From positions 7,820,066 through 7,884,065 of the forward strand of contig NW_002060943.1 of assembly GCF_000150275.1 (NCBI RefSeq): a DNA stretch of 64,000 bases, in the 5' to 3' direction. Source of the stretch: Trichoplax adhaerens. Taxonomy: Eukaryota; Placozoa; Uniplacotomia; Trichoplacea; Trichoplacidae. The translations under genes were made by a program, and so were the position numbers. The notes under the pieces were generated by a model. It was not told where the DNA came from, made no database searches, and worked only from the letters and a program-made list of their open reading frames with translations. Positions 35,591-49,100 of this stretch are shown here, in pieces; position 1 is the stretch's first letter, and each line of letters starts with the position of its first letter.

Positions 35591-38500
35591 CTATGTTAAT
35601 AACTTCTTGACCTGTTCTGAGGTATGAATTATGACAGACGACGGTTCCTTATATTCATTGAAAGGATTGTACACGGCTTTATAAAGCGATTCATATGCAT
35701 TGCAAACTAATTCAACGGATTGCTTTTGTACTCGTTCACGTATTTTGGTACTCAATAATAATGCGCAATGCGGCATAAGCAAAGCGTCATGCGACGATAA
35801 ATAACTGTCAAATTTTACTAAAGCAGATTTTACGGATTTTGCATCCATGCCGTGAACCGATGATAAAGGAATCTAGAAAATTAAAGATTTTGATGACCTG
35901 GATGAATTAGTACGAAATATTACTGGTTGATAGTTTTTTAATTCTTCCTACCTTGTTGTTTTGTTGTTCTTGCAGAGTAGAATAAATAAAGCCTAATCCA
36001 GACTGAGCTAAAATATACCCTGCTTGTTCCGATACCAATGTATCCATGTGAGCATCAATCTAAAAGATAATTTATAATTTAATATCATGAATATGGAGAT
36101 GATATCGTGTACATGTATATATACAAACGCAACACTACAATAAAATAATCGTGCCTTATAGACGATGGTAAAACAAACCTGAGCTTTAAGCTTTTCCAAA
36201 TGATCGTCAGTAAATTCGTATAGAGCTAAAGTGGAGTGGATACAATATATACAATTTATCATATAACAGGCCATATCTGCAGCGCTTAAACTTGCGGCTG
36301 ATACCGTACACATTTGAAGTAATGGATCGACGATGCATGAAAGAATCTATTTGAATAGAATAACATAGTCATTATGCAAAAATTCTTTACAAAAATGTCC
36401 AATATTTCTTAGTTTGCTGTATGACGCGATCAATTGCTTGGATCAAATTCATGTAACGTAGCACTTTATCATTGTATCATAAAACCAATTTATAGCAGCA
36501 ATCTAATTCTAGTTTACTTTTTTTAAATCAATTTGTCGATCTTCTAACTCTGCCACGGGAGCATCATACGAAGCTAGTAATTCTCTAAGCAAAACCAAAC
36601 CCTGAATAAGAGTTTCCGTTGGCCCTAAATTTGGTGGAGGTAATTCCACCTAGTGAAACAAATCATCTAAAGTCAATAATCATTACAAATTAAGCAAAAC
36701 TTTAAATCAATGATAATTATGAAATGGAACGAACAAAATCAATGAAAATAAGTACAACCTTATCTAGCAATTTCGCTGAATGACTATTGAGAGATGCATA
36801 GAACATTTTCATACTTAGATTATCCATCTCTCCTAAACAATTAACTAATGGGCTGTCGTTCGTCAAGGTAGCCCTATAAGTATAGGTCAAGAAAATTCAA
36901 AATAGATGCCAACATGAACTAAAATACAGTAGTTAAATATAAATTTATATCACATACCTTAAAATACTACAATAAAATTTGATAATGTTATTTAATTTAA
37001 ACATAACTTTGGGCCCCGGCTCAGACATGAGCACTTGCTCAATTCGTACCTTCAAAGAAATATTTATTAATTAACGATTACAAGTGCTTTATGCAATTTG
37101 CATAACTGCAAAGATCGAAAACTCACTTTTAATGGTCTACAAACACCTTCAGTTACATGCGTCAACACTTCCTTAACAAGGGCAGCAGTATCTAAGTCAA
37201 TGCGTACCATTTATTATACATTAGCTTTTACGATTGTGCCCTTATAGACTGTAAAGTTAAAAGTCAACATGGTTTGAGGTAGGCAACAAATTCTTACCAG
37301 TAGCCAGTACTTTCTTAAGTAGACTTTGAAGTAATTCTTTTTCAGATGCAACACCTTGATGCAACCAGGCTAACATATCGCCTATATATCTGTTTAAAAA
37401 TGATAGTGATTAACGTAAGAGTAAAAAATACATCATCCATATTACAACATGTTATACTACGAGTATGAATACCTTTGAGGGTCATGAGAATGCATTTCTA
37501 TAGGTCTAGGAGTTCCACCTGGTCCTCCACGTGTCAGTGCGTCGATGAAACCTCTAACTATTGCTGTTCGTCTAGCGCTACTAACTTCATCTAAAGAATA
37601 CCTGAAAAATCAAGCATAACTTTTAAAAACGGCCCGATTATAGGATATCTTAGCAATCTTACGAACTTAAATAACACAGGCCGATCCTGTAAGGCTTCCA
37701 TGGCTTTGGTAAGCATAGAAGAAACTTCGGTCGTATCCCCAGTTAGCATACGACATTCGGCTTCAAATAAGTTTGCAATGTTCAAATATTAAAATGGTAT
37801 ATTTTAATATGACAAGTCAAAAAGTGAATCAAAAATCAATTTACATTGAGTCCAGCGATAAAGCCTTTCAAATGCTGCCTCTTGACTTAAAGCCATAGAT
37901 TCCATAATCTTAAGCCTGTTAAACGAATTAATATAGTATTTTTGCATTAAGTATAAATTCTCCCTAGTCCTAGTCATACAGATATTTGACAAATGAAACA
38001 AACCCAGCTGTTTGTTGACTCGTCCGTAAGAGTAATTTACAATCATTATGAATTTGCTTTACACGATCTAAAGCATCGAAGAATTCCTATAAATAACAAT
38101 TGTCAGCATGAGCTTAATCTATTCGATCACCAGTTAATGTATATAAGCTATTCATAGAAAAGGGAATAATAATTCTCTTTCCTCAATTTTACTGTTTAAA
38201 TTACCTCTTTAATAGGATCATTGCGAGATCCATGAAGGATTTTGATTTCGGAAGGACTTAACTGAAATTTTTCTAAGAAAAGATTGGCTAACCTGGCTCT
38301 CATCTGCAGCTGTTGCCTAGAGTATAAAATTTTACGATTAAGTGAAATTTTAATAGGGTTTGATTCACTTCATTTTATAACACGTAAAATTAAATTATCG
38401 TTACAGTTTAATATCCATTTATAGATGTATAGTTTAATACTAATATATTAACGTATAATCATGATTTTATAAATGAATCAGCCATAATATCGATAAACGT

Positions 38501-39965
38501 AGAAGAGAATTGAATGTTTACAACAACCTACTTTTCATTATGTAATTTAGAAGTTTTAGTGATAAGGTCCGATGTTTCTGATTTTGCAGCCTAATGATAT
38601 CCATTGAGAAAAGTGTGGAAAAAAAATACCAAGCTATTATTTACTTGTAGAATTTTAGAGTGGAAAGTTCGTTGTACGACATTGCAACGGTTAGTTAGTA
38701 CCATTAGTCTTTCTGTCATTTGGTTGCAGCTTTCATTCATGGCTTCAATTTCACTTCGTAATGTATTAAAACTCTAAAAGAATGACATTCAAAGCTACGA
38801 TCAAGTTACCTATACTTAATCGTTGTGCTCGTACATGGTAAAAGATGTATCGTACGATTTTTGCGTCGTAAAGGTTTATTGATAGCGAGTTCTACTTGGC
38901 ATACTTTTTACTTTCCACTTTGTAAGTGGAAACTAACTTGAGTTGGCATTGAAAGTGATGCCTTTTATCAGTTTGCCTATGTTGTATTTGTAGACTACAT
39001 AACAGTACGATCTCGTTTCCCAATATTAGAATCAAAACAATAAAAACTTGTTGTTTCTGGTAGTCAATTTCAAAGAATTATCAAAATAGGTTGGCCTACC
39101 GTATACACTTTGCCAAATGCATCGACAAACTGTTCATTGATGGCTAAACTCCTCTTTTCGATATCACTACGAAGATTTCTTCTTGATCTCAGGTCATTAC
39201 GTACAAAAAATCCGGACAAAGCATTTAATGCTTCTAAAATATCCTATCATCGAAGATTGATTATATAATTATATTAGTTCTTAGCAACGTTGTATACAAT
39301 CATGAAAATTTTAATTTAATTTATAGATAAGAGCACAGCCCTATACTATATTGTATCAAGATACCCTCCACAGAAGGTATTTTACTTCCAAAATAAGTTA
39401 CAAGTCAATTACACTGCCATGTAGTAGTAATTGTATTCCTCATGTACAGTATTCTTCAAGTTAACTAGATTATGAACATTGACTATCCTAAGACAGCACA
39501 AAGTTATCAACTCCAGTATGATAGACGTATTCATAAGCATTGAAGAAAGCGAAGGGATAAATGATCTTATCCATGTTATATTCCACATGTATAGCACTCT
39601 TCAAGTGAACAAGATTATGACCATTGACTATCGACTAGCTATCCTATGATAGTATAAAATTACAATTACAGTGCTTTGGATATATTCATAAGAAGTATTG
39701 AAGAAAGCAAAGGTATACTCGTATGTAAACGCTTCAATCCATGCCAATACTACTGATCGTAAACTGCAAACAACATATCTTGACCTCGATACGCTCTATG
39801 TGTAAAGTAAGCAAGTACCGAGTCTATCAAACGTTCAGTAAAGTAGCTTACCTTATCATTTTCCAATCGTGTTTCTAATATTTTATTTAATTTACGTGAT
39901 AATGGATTACTTGATGGCGCATTGCCAATGCTACTAGGACTGCCTTTCTCGGCGTTGCTGGCCAT
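35591..39965 (-). CDS. COG6: Conserved oligomeric Golgi complex subunit 6
   Basis: COG6 belongs to lobe B of the COG tether, which directs retrograde vesicles within the Golgi. The first exon, 39965-39852, encodes the hallmark [19 protein letters not shown] and stops at a GTAAGC donor. Exon 2 starts at 39243 with [13 protein letters not shown] and continues with [19 protein letters not shown]. Next, around 38770-38650, come [19 protein letters not shown] and the coiled-coil region. Further short exons carry [18 protein letters not shown] (about 38310-38220), [10 protein letters not shown]-type helical segments (37.7 kb) and others down to the last exon. That exon begins at about 35870 and ends EQVKKLLT at the stop 35593-35591. 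All fits the full-length family (about 650 residues) with roughly 14-16 exons. I did not resolve every middle border. The first intron, about 600 bp, contains an internal duplication. Confidence 0.93.
39420..39720. repeat. Diverged duplication inside COG6 intron 1
   Basis: About 39435-39555 and 39590-39710 share CTTCAAGT-AAC-AGATTATGA, CATTGACTATC and ATTCATAAG...ATTGAAGAAAGC-AAGG in the same order. The second copy has a short insertion. Non-coding. Confidence 0.65.
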
Positions 39966-40029
39966 CTTGATCTGTAGTACTATTAGTCTAACTTCTCTGT
40001 ATTATTCTTAAAGGTTGCAACCACAGTAT

Positions 40030-40172
40030 CTAAAGTGTACAGTGTACAGTCTATATGTTACTGTACTGTAGTACATTGTACTATACGGTATTGTACCCGT
40101 GTACTGTACCCTACAGTACGCATATTACAGTGTACAGTATAATATACAGTATCGTCTACAGTACATTTCTGT
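40030..40172 (-). promoter_or_regulatory. Dense TACTGTA/TACAGTA cluster upstream of COG6
   Basis: The richest such cluster in the window: within about 140 bases there are more than ten GTACAGT/TACTGTA-type words, in both orientations, starting about 65 bases upstream of the COG6 ATG. It directly abuts the first copy of the satellite. Function is unproven. Confidence 0.4.
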
Positions 40173-40185
40173 CTGCATACGTGGC

Positions 40186-41210
40186 TCTTGACCGTCTTGA
40201 CGAAAGACGGTGTCACACCTAGACCTGAGAAAGGTTCGGTCCGGTTCAGACCGTTATGATCTATAGTGACATATATTTGTCATTGTCATGTCATATATAC
40301 TCACACCTAATGCTAACTTGGCCGCTACGAGCAGATATATGCATCCAAGAAGTACCGCGACATTATTTTTGCTTGCAGTGCAGTATCTCTACTGTACTGT
40401 ATATCAATTAATCAATACAAAAACTACGTCAATATATTGATATCCATACCGTCTTGACGAAAGACGTGTCACACCTAAGGATAACTTGGCCGCTACGAGC
40501 AGATAAATGCATCCTAGAAGTACCGTGACATTATTTTTGCTTGCAGTGCAGTATCTCTACTGTACTGTATATCAATTAATTAGTACAAAAACTACGTCAG
40601 TATGACATATCTATATCCATACCGTCTTTCGTCAAGACGGTGTCACACCTAATGATAACTTGGCCGCTACGAGTAGATAAATGCATCCAAGAAGTACCGT
40701 GACATTATTTTTGCTTGCAGTGCAGTATCTCTACTGTACTGTATATCAATTAATCAATACAAAAACTACGTCAATATATTGATATCCATACCGTCTTGAC
40801 GAAAGAAATGTCACACCTAAGGATAACTTGGCCGCTACGAGTAGATAAATGAATCCAAGAAGTACCGTGACATTATTTTTGCTTGCAGTGCAGTATCTCT
40901 ACTGTACTCCATATCAGTTAATCAATACAAAAACTACGTCAATATATTGATATCCATACCCTCTTGACGAAAGAAATGTCACACCTAAGGATAACTTGGC
41001 CGCTACGAGTAGATAAATGCATCCAAGAAGTACCGCGACATTATTTTTGCTTGCAGTACAGTATCTGTACTTTACTGTACACTCTTAGTCAGCATTTGCT
41101 TATTAAGATCACTGGTTGATGCTTTTCAAAGTGGCAAAATACTTTGATACACACTGTATATAAATAAATTAATTAATACAAAAATTACGTCAACATATCG
41201 ATATCCATTC
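40186..41210. repeat. Satellite-like tandem array, about 168-bp unit, five copies
   Basis: The word CTTGGCCGCTACGAG marks copies at about 40317, 40485, 40659, 40827 and 40995, spaced 168, 174, 168 and 168 bases. Each unit also contains TGTCACACCTAA, GAAGTACCG-GACATTATT, TTGCTTGCAGTGCAGTATC and ATCAATTAAT. Copies are about 90-97 percent alike by eye, so the array is fairly young. The last unit decays after 41080, with a final partial match near 41160-41215. Confidence 0.9.
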
Positions 41211-41984
41211 CATTTTGATAAGTGTAAAGAAGCTTACTTTACAACATTGTAGTACTGAAACTCAAATATTAGATACATCGTCAAATTATTGGGTAAAAAC
41301 AGTCGCAGGCTGGTCCAGGACTTCTCAGAGAAATCCCTTTCGAAGTCAAGTCTCTAGCGGACCAGATCTTGCTAGCCATTTTTAACTGCTATAACTTGAT
41401 AAAGGTGTACAGTATGCTGCACACCGTATGTATTGCTCTACTCGACTCATTCCATGACCCCAGAATAGCAGTGATGACTGAATGTTTGTTCATTTTTGAA
41501 CTATCAATAAAGGAAATCGCAGATGTCAGTTGTTGAAACTACAGTATTGACATACTGATATTGTGCAAATTGACTGTCGCTGTCATCAACTCCTTTCGCA
41601 GCCTTTTGCAACACTAGACGTATTCCTATAGTAGTACTAATATGAGTGATGAGTAGTATAATGTTGCTTACTGTGTTCGCTTGAACTCCGACTAATGGGT
41701 AATACTGTAGCAGAATAATAGGGATGACAAGTCATTTTGCACGTGTGACCTCTCTTGTGACTCTTTCACCTATTCCCGGTATGATCATAAGATTACACTT
41801 CCTTTTGCAGTATAGCGTCTATATACACTTATTATACAGTAGAGGTCGATGCCACACCTCGCTAAGCCTTCAACTTATCCAGTTCAAAAGTGCATGCAAT
41901 AAAGCATTTTAGACTCTTCTAGTCTGGTGATTCCATTGGCTATACTGTCGTTCAATTTTAAAATTGAAACTATACACACCGATA

Positions 41985-44900
41985 ATGCCTAAATTTGTAT
42001 CTCCTCCAGAACGTTTACTACGTTCAGCAGCATCGCATGCAAGTAAATTGTCTAGCTCCTATTTACAAACTACCAATACAGGTGCATCGAGTACCAGTAC
42101 AGGCGCCGCTTACCGGGCTGCATTTTGTGCACAAACGAACAAGCCATTAGTTATTAAGAAAGTTTATGATACCAAGCAACTTGGTCCAAGTGAGGTTAGC
42201 AATTCTGAAATGGTATAGCTATCCATGTTGTATTATCATTTCTGTAGAAAGAAGATTGAAAACGTAGACTACATACGCGTACATAATCAAGAGAAAAGAC
42301 CATCACTTGTTGATCAAAAATATCAACATTATTCTATATAATCATTACACTGAAAATGGATTAAAATTAGAATTATTTATTGGCAATAATCTTTCCATCA
42401 TAATCAATTATGTTATCTATTGATCCTACTCGCAGTTACGTATAAGGATTCGGGCTTGTGCTATCAATTTCGCCGATATCCTCATGTGCCAAGGAGCTTA
42501 TCAGGAGAAACCAAATCTTCCATTTATTCCAGGTAATCACCAGAAAAATGACCTTGTTTGCAACTTACGCGTAGAATAACATACGAGTAGATTACAATCT
42601 GACCGAATTTTCATTCATGTATTGCTAAATAACTAGTAATATCCTATACTATTAACAACCAAGAGGTTTACTTCCGCTATACAGAAGAAAGAAAATTTAT
42701 ATATACTGTACTGTACAAATGCCTATTTGCAATTTCTGATCTGGCTCTGTGTTCCTATTTTCTACCATAATGCGAAAATAAATAGAGAATTAATCAATAC
42801 CATTGACGCGTGGGGTACTGAATAATGGCTAATCTATCATTAATTATGTTATTACAGGCACAGAAATTGCAGGCGATATCATCGAGATTGGTTCTAATGT
42901 CACAACTTTCAAGAAGGTAAAGTTGACAAGATTGAATAATCGAAATTCATTAATTAATATACCTGAAATGTTTTATAATAACTGTACAACAAATGTATGT
43001 GAGCTTTATAGCTCAAGGTGGAGAATAGGTAAAAGACGTTAATTTATCATGTAATTCATTTTAAGATAAATATATCTTATTATACTGTACTTAACGACGC
43101 CATTCACTACCCTTACATAGGTTGCTGCTAAATTTTTAATTTTCTAGACTTACTGTATACAAGCAGCGTATCATCACTAATAATTTTCCTTTTAGGGAGA
43201 TAAGGTACTAGCGTTGGTTAATCTTCATGGATTCGCAGAACAATGTATTACTGATGTTGATGTAAGTTGTGACCGTGTATAACGAAAGCATGAAACCTAT
43301 CGTAGCCCATTTATATATTCATCATATACTACAGTATCCTAAAACGACACAGAATAATATTTTATTAAATCAATATCAACATAGAATACATTTTCGATTG
43401 TGGTATGCCTCATATCGCAACATGAGCAATCTTACCTAATATACAAGTATAACGGAACATTAACTGATTTGTACTTTCATAGGCTACTTGGAAAATACCC
43501 AATACAGTGAGCTATGCGACTGCAGCAACGCTAGTTGTATCTTACGCTACTGCTTACATGGCTTTTGATCGTCGAGCTGAACTTAAGAAAGGGTTAGCAG
43601 TCGATAGCTATCAGATTTTTTCAAATCTAAAAGTATATTTGTAGTTTATAACATGTATAAATAAATTCTTGTATCGTAGTAGACATTATTTTGTACTTAA
43701 AAACAATATATGAACAAGATCAAATCTTCATTAGTAAACTTCGTTCAGCTTACGTATTACTAAATAGTAAACATCATACCTTCAATTTTACAGAGAAACT
43801 GTGCTAGTTACTGCTGCAGCTGGTGGGACCGGCTTGGCTGCAGTAGATCTTGGAGCTAATGTATTTGGAGCTAACGTTATTGGCGCTGCTGGAAGTGCAG
43901 AAAAGACAGCATTAGCTAAAGTGAAAGGAGCAATGCATGCTATTAACTACCGGGAACAAGATATAAAAACGGAAGTTAGTAATACGAAAACACTAATCAA
44001 TATCTGACATATCACATGGCACCCATTATGGATCTCTATGGCTGATAGCATACAAGCTGTTAAGCATGTGTTTTTGCTATTAAATTTTTGTAGGTTTTAT
44101 CAATTACTAAACGTAAAGGCGTTGATGTAGTCTTTGATGCCGTAGGGGGCGATACCTTTGAAAAGTGTTTAAGATGGTATCACAAAATAAAATTAAACAT
44201 AATACGGTAATGAATTCCTAATCTAACTGATAATATCTGTAAACGACTAGTACCGGCTTCGGAGGTAGATTGCTTACTATTGGGTATGCATCCGGTAGCA
44301 TTCCTAAGGTTTGTTGCTTCCGTATCATAATTATATACTTAAATTACCTCTACGCCTTAAAAGTCGACAATAAATAAAATTACACCTACTAATTTTACTG
44401 ATATAGAACTAAATATTTTATCATGAGTAGATACCTGCTAATATACTTCTTGTAAAGAATATATCAGCCGGTGAGTTTAAACATACTCTGTAAATGAACA
44501 ATACCTGTGAAATTGCTTCTTACTTTAAAACATCTATTACAATTCTTCTTATTCTTTAGTCGGATTATATTGGGTAAGAGAAGAAGATCAAGTTGAATGA
44601 TGAAGACAGTTTCTATAGAAGAATAAATATTGACCTTAATTTTAAAATACGAAAAATTCACAATTAATCTTTTATGTTAGGGCTCCTACCGTTTTAAAGA
44701 TCCAAAGTTATATAAACATTCTATAGATTCGGTTGTGCGGCTACTTGGCGAAGGAAAGATTCACCCGCATGTTGGTGCCTCATTCCCCTTAAACAAGGTA
44801 TTATTGAATGATCTTTCAATTACTCGGTCGTCGTCAATTTTATTACGTCACACAGTACGAACATGTAGTAAATAGATAATCATAACTCAGCTGAAATAGT

Positions 44901-45030
44901 CGATATATCTAACCAGTAGTTATTATTGTTTTATAAATTTGGTCTTGTAATATTTTCTTAGATTAACGAAGCTTTCCAGTTTATTAAAGATCGCAAATCA
45001 ACTGGAAAAATTGCTATAACAATGGATTAG
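41985..45030 (+). CDS. Quinone oxidoreductase-like protein 2, copy A
   Basis: A zinc-lacking medium-chain dehydrogenase/reductase of the QORL2 type, expected to bind NADPH and reduce quinone-like substrates. Twelve exons read in phase to 367 residues: 41985-42194, 42436-42532, 42858-42916, 43196-43261, 43483-43592, 43794-43974, 44094-44176, 44251-44308, 44431-44470, 44560-44573, 44681-44797 and 44962-45030. The first 45 residues are Ser/Thr/Arg-rich and may be a mitochondrial presequence. YRAAFC starts the catalytic fold, followed by INFADILMCQGAYQEKP and FAEQCITD. The cofactor loop is ETVLVTAAAGGTGLAAVD, then VVFDAVGGD. KNISAVGLYWGSY is completed by a 14-nt microexon, and RKSTGKIAITMD ends the protein. 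All exons except the first and last have the same lengths as in the neighbouring copy B. The start is the ATG at 41985; the upstream TTG is ignored. Confidence 0.93.
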
Positions 45031-46100
45031 CCGAAAACAATATCGCCTGCTTCTTTTCTTAAGGCTATTAATGTAACTGTGATACATTTTTTTCTCCTAT
45101 TTCGAATATACTACGGTATCACTTCATATTTTCAAAATAAATTACCAAAACTGACAAATTGAGTCGATTTGTCCTATCGATGTGAAAAATTAACCATTTT
45201 ACGTACTTACAATCTTGTTAATTATTTAGACGGTGATACAAGTTTTTATAAATATGATAGCGTTTCTGCTGATACCTTTTGCCTTAACCCAATCTAGTAC
45301 CGATCGTGTACAACAGCTTACATACAGTAGTTAAATCACACATCTCAAGTGCGATATAAAATTTAATCCTACTCGTCTAAATTTAGGATAAGCTTTGAAC
45401 GACCTCACATTTCTACATCCTTGGTCTTTTTCTAAAATTCATAAAATGACTAACGAACGTTATTCAGATTTAGTAATTTATTTACATATGTAACCGCTAT
45501 TGATAGGAGACAACTGACTTCTGCAGCAAAGCAATAGTCATTTTTAACGTTTCACTTCGTGCAGTAGATCAAGTACCAGTTTACACATTGAACTTTATAC
45601 TCATCCTCAGAATAATATAGCAAATTTGATATAGTTTTTAGTTTTTATTGATGATATTGTAGATGATATGTAATGTTATCATTCATGCACGTATGAATAT
45701 TTAGCTTAAGTAGACTTTAAATCCATTAATGATAACTCGTATAGTATTTACTGAAGTAAAATGTACGCGTATACTTGATAGCTGGCTTACCAGTAATAAA
45801 GTAGGATAACAAGAGCTAAAAAATTATGTAAGTAATCTTATTCTGTAAAAAATGAGTGTAGGGAGCTTACTGTAAATAGTTTGAAAATTATTATCATCGA
45901 CTAATTAATTCATCTGTAGTAAAAGCTTTAAACTTTAGAAATTTCACTTGTATAATGATTACTTGAGTACTTTAGGCTTGAATTCCGATATAACTGCATT
46001 ATTAGAATTGTAAATGTAATTAATCCAGCATTTTTTAGTTACAGATAAACTCCTGTAAACGCGGTACAAATCTAGTAATGTTAAATTGAGTTATAGTTTT
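45031..46100. other. Intergenic region between the two convergent QORL2 genes
   Basis: About 1.07 kb of AT-rich DNA with the 3' UTRs. AATAAA near 45134 could serve copy A. No exon or duplicated non-coding sequence shared by both genes is evident, so the duplication appears old. Confidence 0.5.
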
Positions 46101-49100
46101 TCAATGATTCGGGCAAAGTAACACTTTTCCTGTTGATTTCCGACCAAGAATGAATTTAAAAGCCTGATTGACCTAGTCATTCGAGAACATTTATAGTCAA
46201 CACATTAATACAAATATTTCAAGACTACGTATACAGTATTAGAAGTTTCGTAATTCATGATGATTATCATCAATGGAAGGAACCTTATTATAAGGAAACA
46301 CTTTAGAGTAGTGAGGCCGAATCTTCTTCTCAGAGCACAATTGTAAAATCGTCGTTACAGATTCGGAAAATTTTTCGTGATCAAAAAGTTCATAATTGCT
46401 CTGTAGATATAATAAGGTAGCTTACTAAGTTACAATGCTTATAAAATTTTAACGGAATTACATATCAATTCCATCTCTATCTCGTAAATTAAATCTAAAC
46501 TTAAAATTACGTATTTTAGGCTTACCCAAAAAAGTCCAACTGACAGACGCAAAGAAATATAATTGATGAAGATCAAAACAACGATTTATCAAATATATAC
46601 TTAACTATTACACTAGTAAAAAAATTGGACAGCATGATAATAATTATAAGATTTTGCTACTTACTGACTGAAACATTCTTAACCAGTAAAATATTAGCAG
46701 GTATCTAAGTAGTAATTAATGATTCGTTAGCTTTGAAGTAGTAGTTTATGTAGGTAGCTAATAACACTACTATTATCAATATATTTGTCAGTAAATATTC
46801 AGCCTACCCTGTTGGAGAATAAGCTATATTTTAATATGAGACAGTAATTTAACATCGTATAGTAATACAATATTTAAAATAGACGTACACTTGGGATTTG
46901 ACCGGATGCAAATCCTATAGGGACAATTCTACCGTCCATTGCAATACTATTAGTTAAAAAAAGAAATAACAAAAATTTATCATAAAGTATATCTATGAAT
47001 AAAATCAAGTAAATCGTATCGATTCTCATTTTATCGTTATAACTCAGATATAGAACAATTATAAGACGATTGATTGAAATATTCTCTCATTTATATTCAC
47101 TAATATCATGGATGCTACTTAAGTCTTATACGACAAATCTTAAAATACTTGCTCTAGTAAAGTAGTTTTAATTTAATATTGTATCTCTTATTATACAAAT
47201 AAGTTATAGAAACTCTTGATCCACATGTAAAACGACCAAATTGCAGTATATCGTAAACGCTATTTGTAATCTCTGACGACAGTGTAAGGACAGAATAAGA
47301 CTATTTTGATTTGGTAAACATATTCTCTGGTTATATTACAATATAACAAGATATCGTAGAGAACTAATGTTGTAACACTACATGGTAAAAATTGATCGAT
47401 CTCGTGATGTGATGAATATAATAACTCTAATATACGCGTATAATGTATTCGAATAGCTTATTTAAGTCTTGTGATGTTCCTACATAGTATATTCCATTCT
47501 ATTAGGCCTCCGTACGACCAAGATTATTATGAGCTGTCCAGTCTAGAACTTTTCATAGTGCTATTTATGTTTATTTATAAACTAATGAAAATAGACCTAT
47601 GCAAACTTAATCAACTAATTTCACAATCGATAATGATGTAGTAAACGAATGCCAGAATTACAGCTATAGTTTCTACTCATACGTCGCCAATATATGAAAA
47701 GCCTCGTTTGATTATGCAGTATATAACTTATTAGACGGTATTCGATCTAGCTAAAATTGAATATTATGATAATTCGATATAAATCTCTAATGTTTTGGAC
47801 TACATAGGTAGGTAATTTGTAATTGTTTTTAATACTGTAAAATACCTGCGTAATCCGATCTTGAACATATCACCTCCTACGTTATCGATCATAACGTTTA
47901 TGCCTCTCTTATCGGTTATTGCTAAAATCTGTAACAGTAAGTAATAATGAAGAGCTTATATGCTAATCAATATACTAAATAGTATACTTTGTAAACTAAA
48001 GAGTATCTTATATAATTTATTGAAATACGAGTAAATCAGATTTATAATCGATTTATATTAAATTTTATACATAGAAATTGTATACTTCTTTATACCTCTT
48101 TTCTTACGTCCTGCTTTCGGTGATTAATTACATAGGTAGCACCTCTATCCTTAACCAGCTCGATCTTTTCATCATCTCCAACTATAGCGATGACTTTAGC
48201 TCCGATTACATTAGCAGCAATGTCTACAGCGGCTAGTCCGACACTACCAGCTGCTCCAGAAACTAGCACTGTTTCTCTACATCGTCATAATTAGTCATAA
48301 TTATATTATCCGTTATAACTATCTTTAGTATTTATAATAATAGTACAATAAAAGGAATACACTATACGATCTATACCCTATTTGAGTACTAGCTTTAGCT
48401 ATTAATGCCATATGAGCAGTTCCATATGACACTAAGCCTGCGGTTGCATCTTGTAAGCTGACGTTATCGGGTAATTTCCATACCGACTTCAATTAAGTAA
48501 CAAAAATAGTTCAATTTAATGTCTACTTGTGTTATTTCATTGTAACTAATGCAATTGTATTCTTTCTTATACTCTAAAATAGTATGCATGAATTTACCTT
48601 AGTATAGTTAACACACTCGTCCGCATATCCTCCTAAGTGCATCGGAGCGATAACCCTATCTCCCTGTAGTAAAATACAGTTATTCATATTATTAATATTT
48701 TTGTATTAAATGGCACTAGCTAGAAGCTATTTAAATAATCAGTTCCTGTAGTTTAATTGTGCTAGCGTACTTTTATCAGTGCTTAACAAGGTCTATACTA
48801 CGTTATAATTTATGTATACAACTTTCCTATGTATTGAGTAGACATTAAAAAATCGAACGCAAATTTATTTATTCACGTTTTAAAAGTTTATCAATAAACT
48901 GTTAAGGGATATATTTCACTGTACGTGTACAACACAATTTTCAACAGTACAGTCTACCTAACTTTACGATAGTCTGACCTACAGTAAGATATGCAATTAT
49001 GCATCGCACAGTACAATCTTAATCAATCAATCGATAATATATGAGAAAATATTACTTTCTACTTCTAACTTACGATTTGATATCCGGTTACATCTCGTCC

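Larger units (their letters stand above)
39966..41984. other. Region between divergent COG6 and QORL2 genes
   Basis: Contains the COG6 upstream heptamer cluster (40030-40172), the 168-bp satellite (about 40186-41210) and a QORL2 upstream stretch with scattered TACAGTA/TACTGTA copies (41405-41845). No other exon is supported. Confidence 0.5.
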
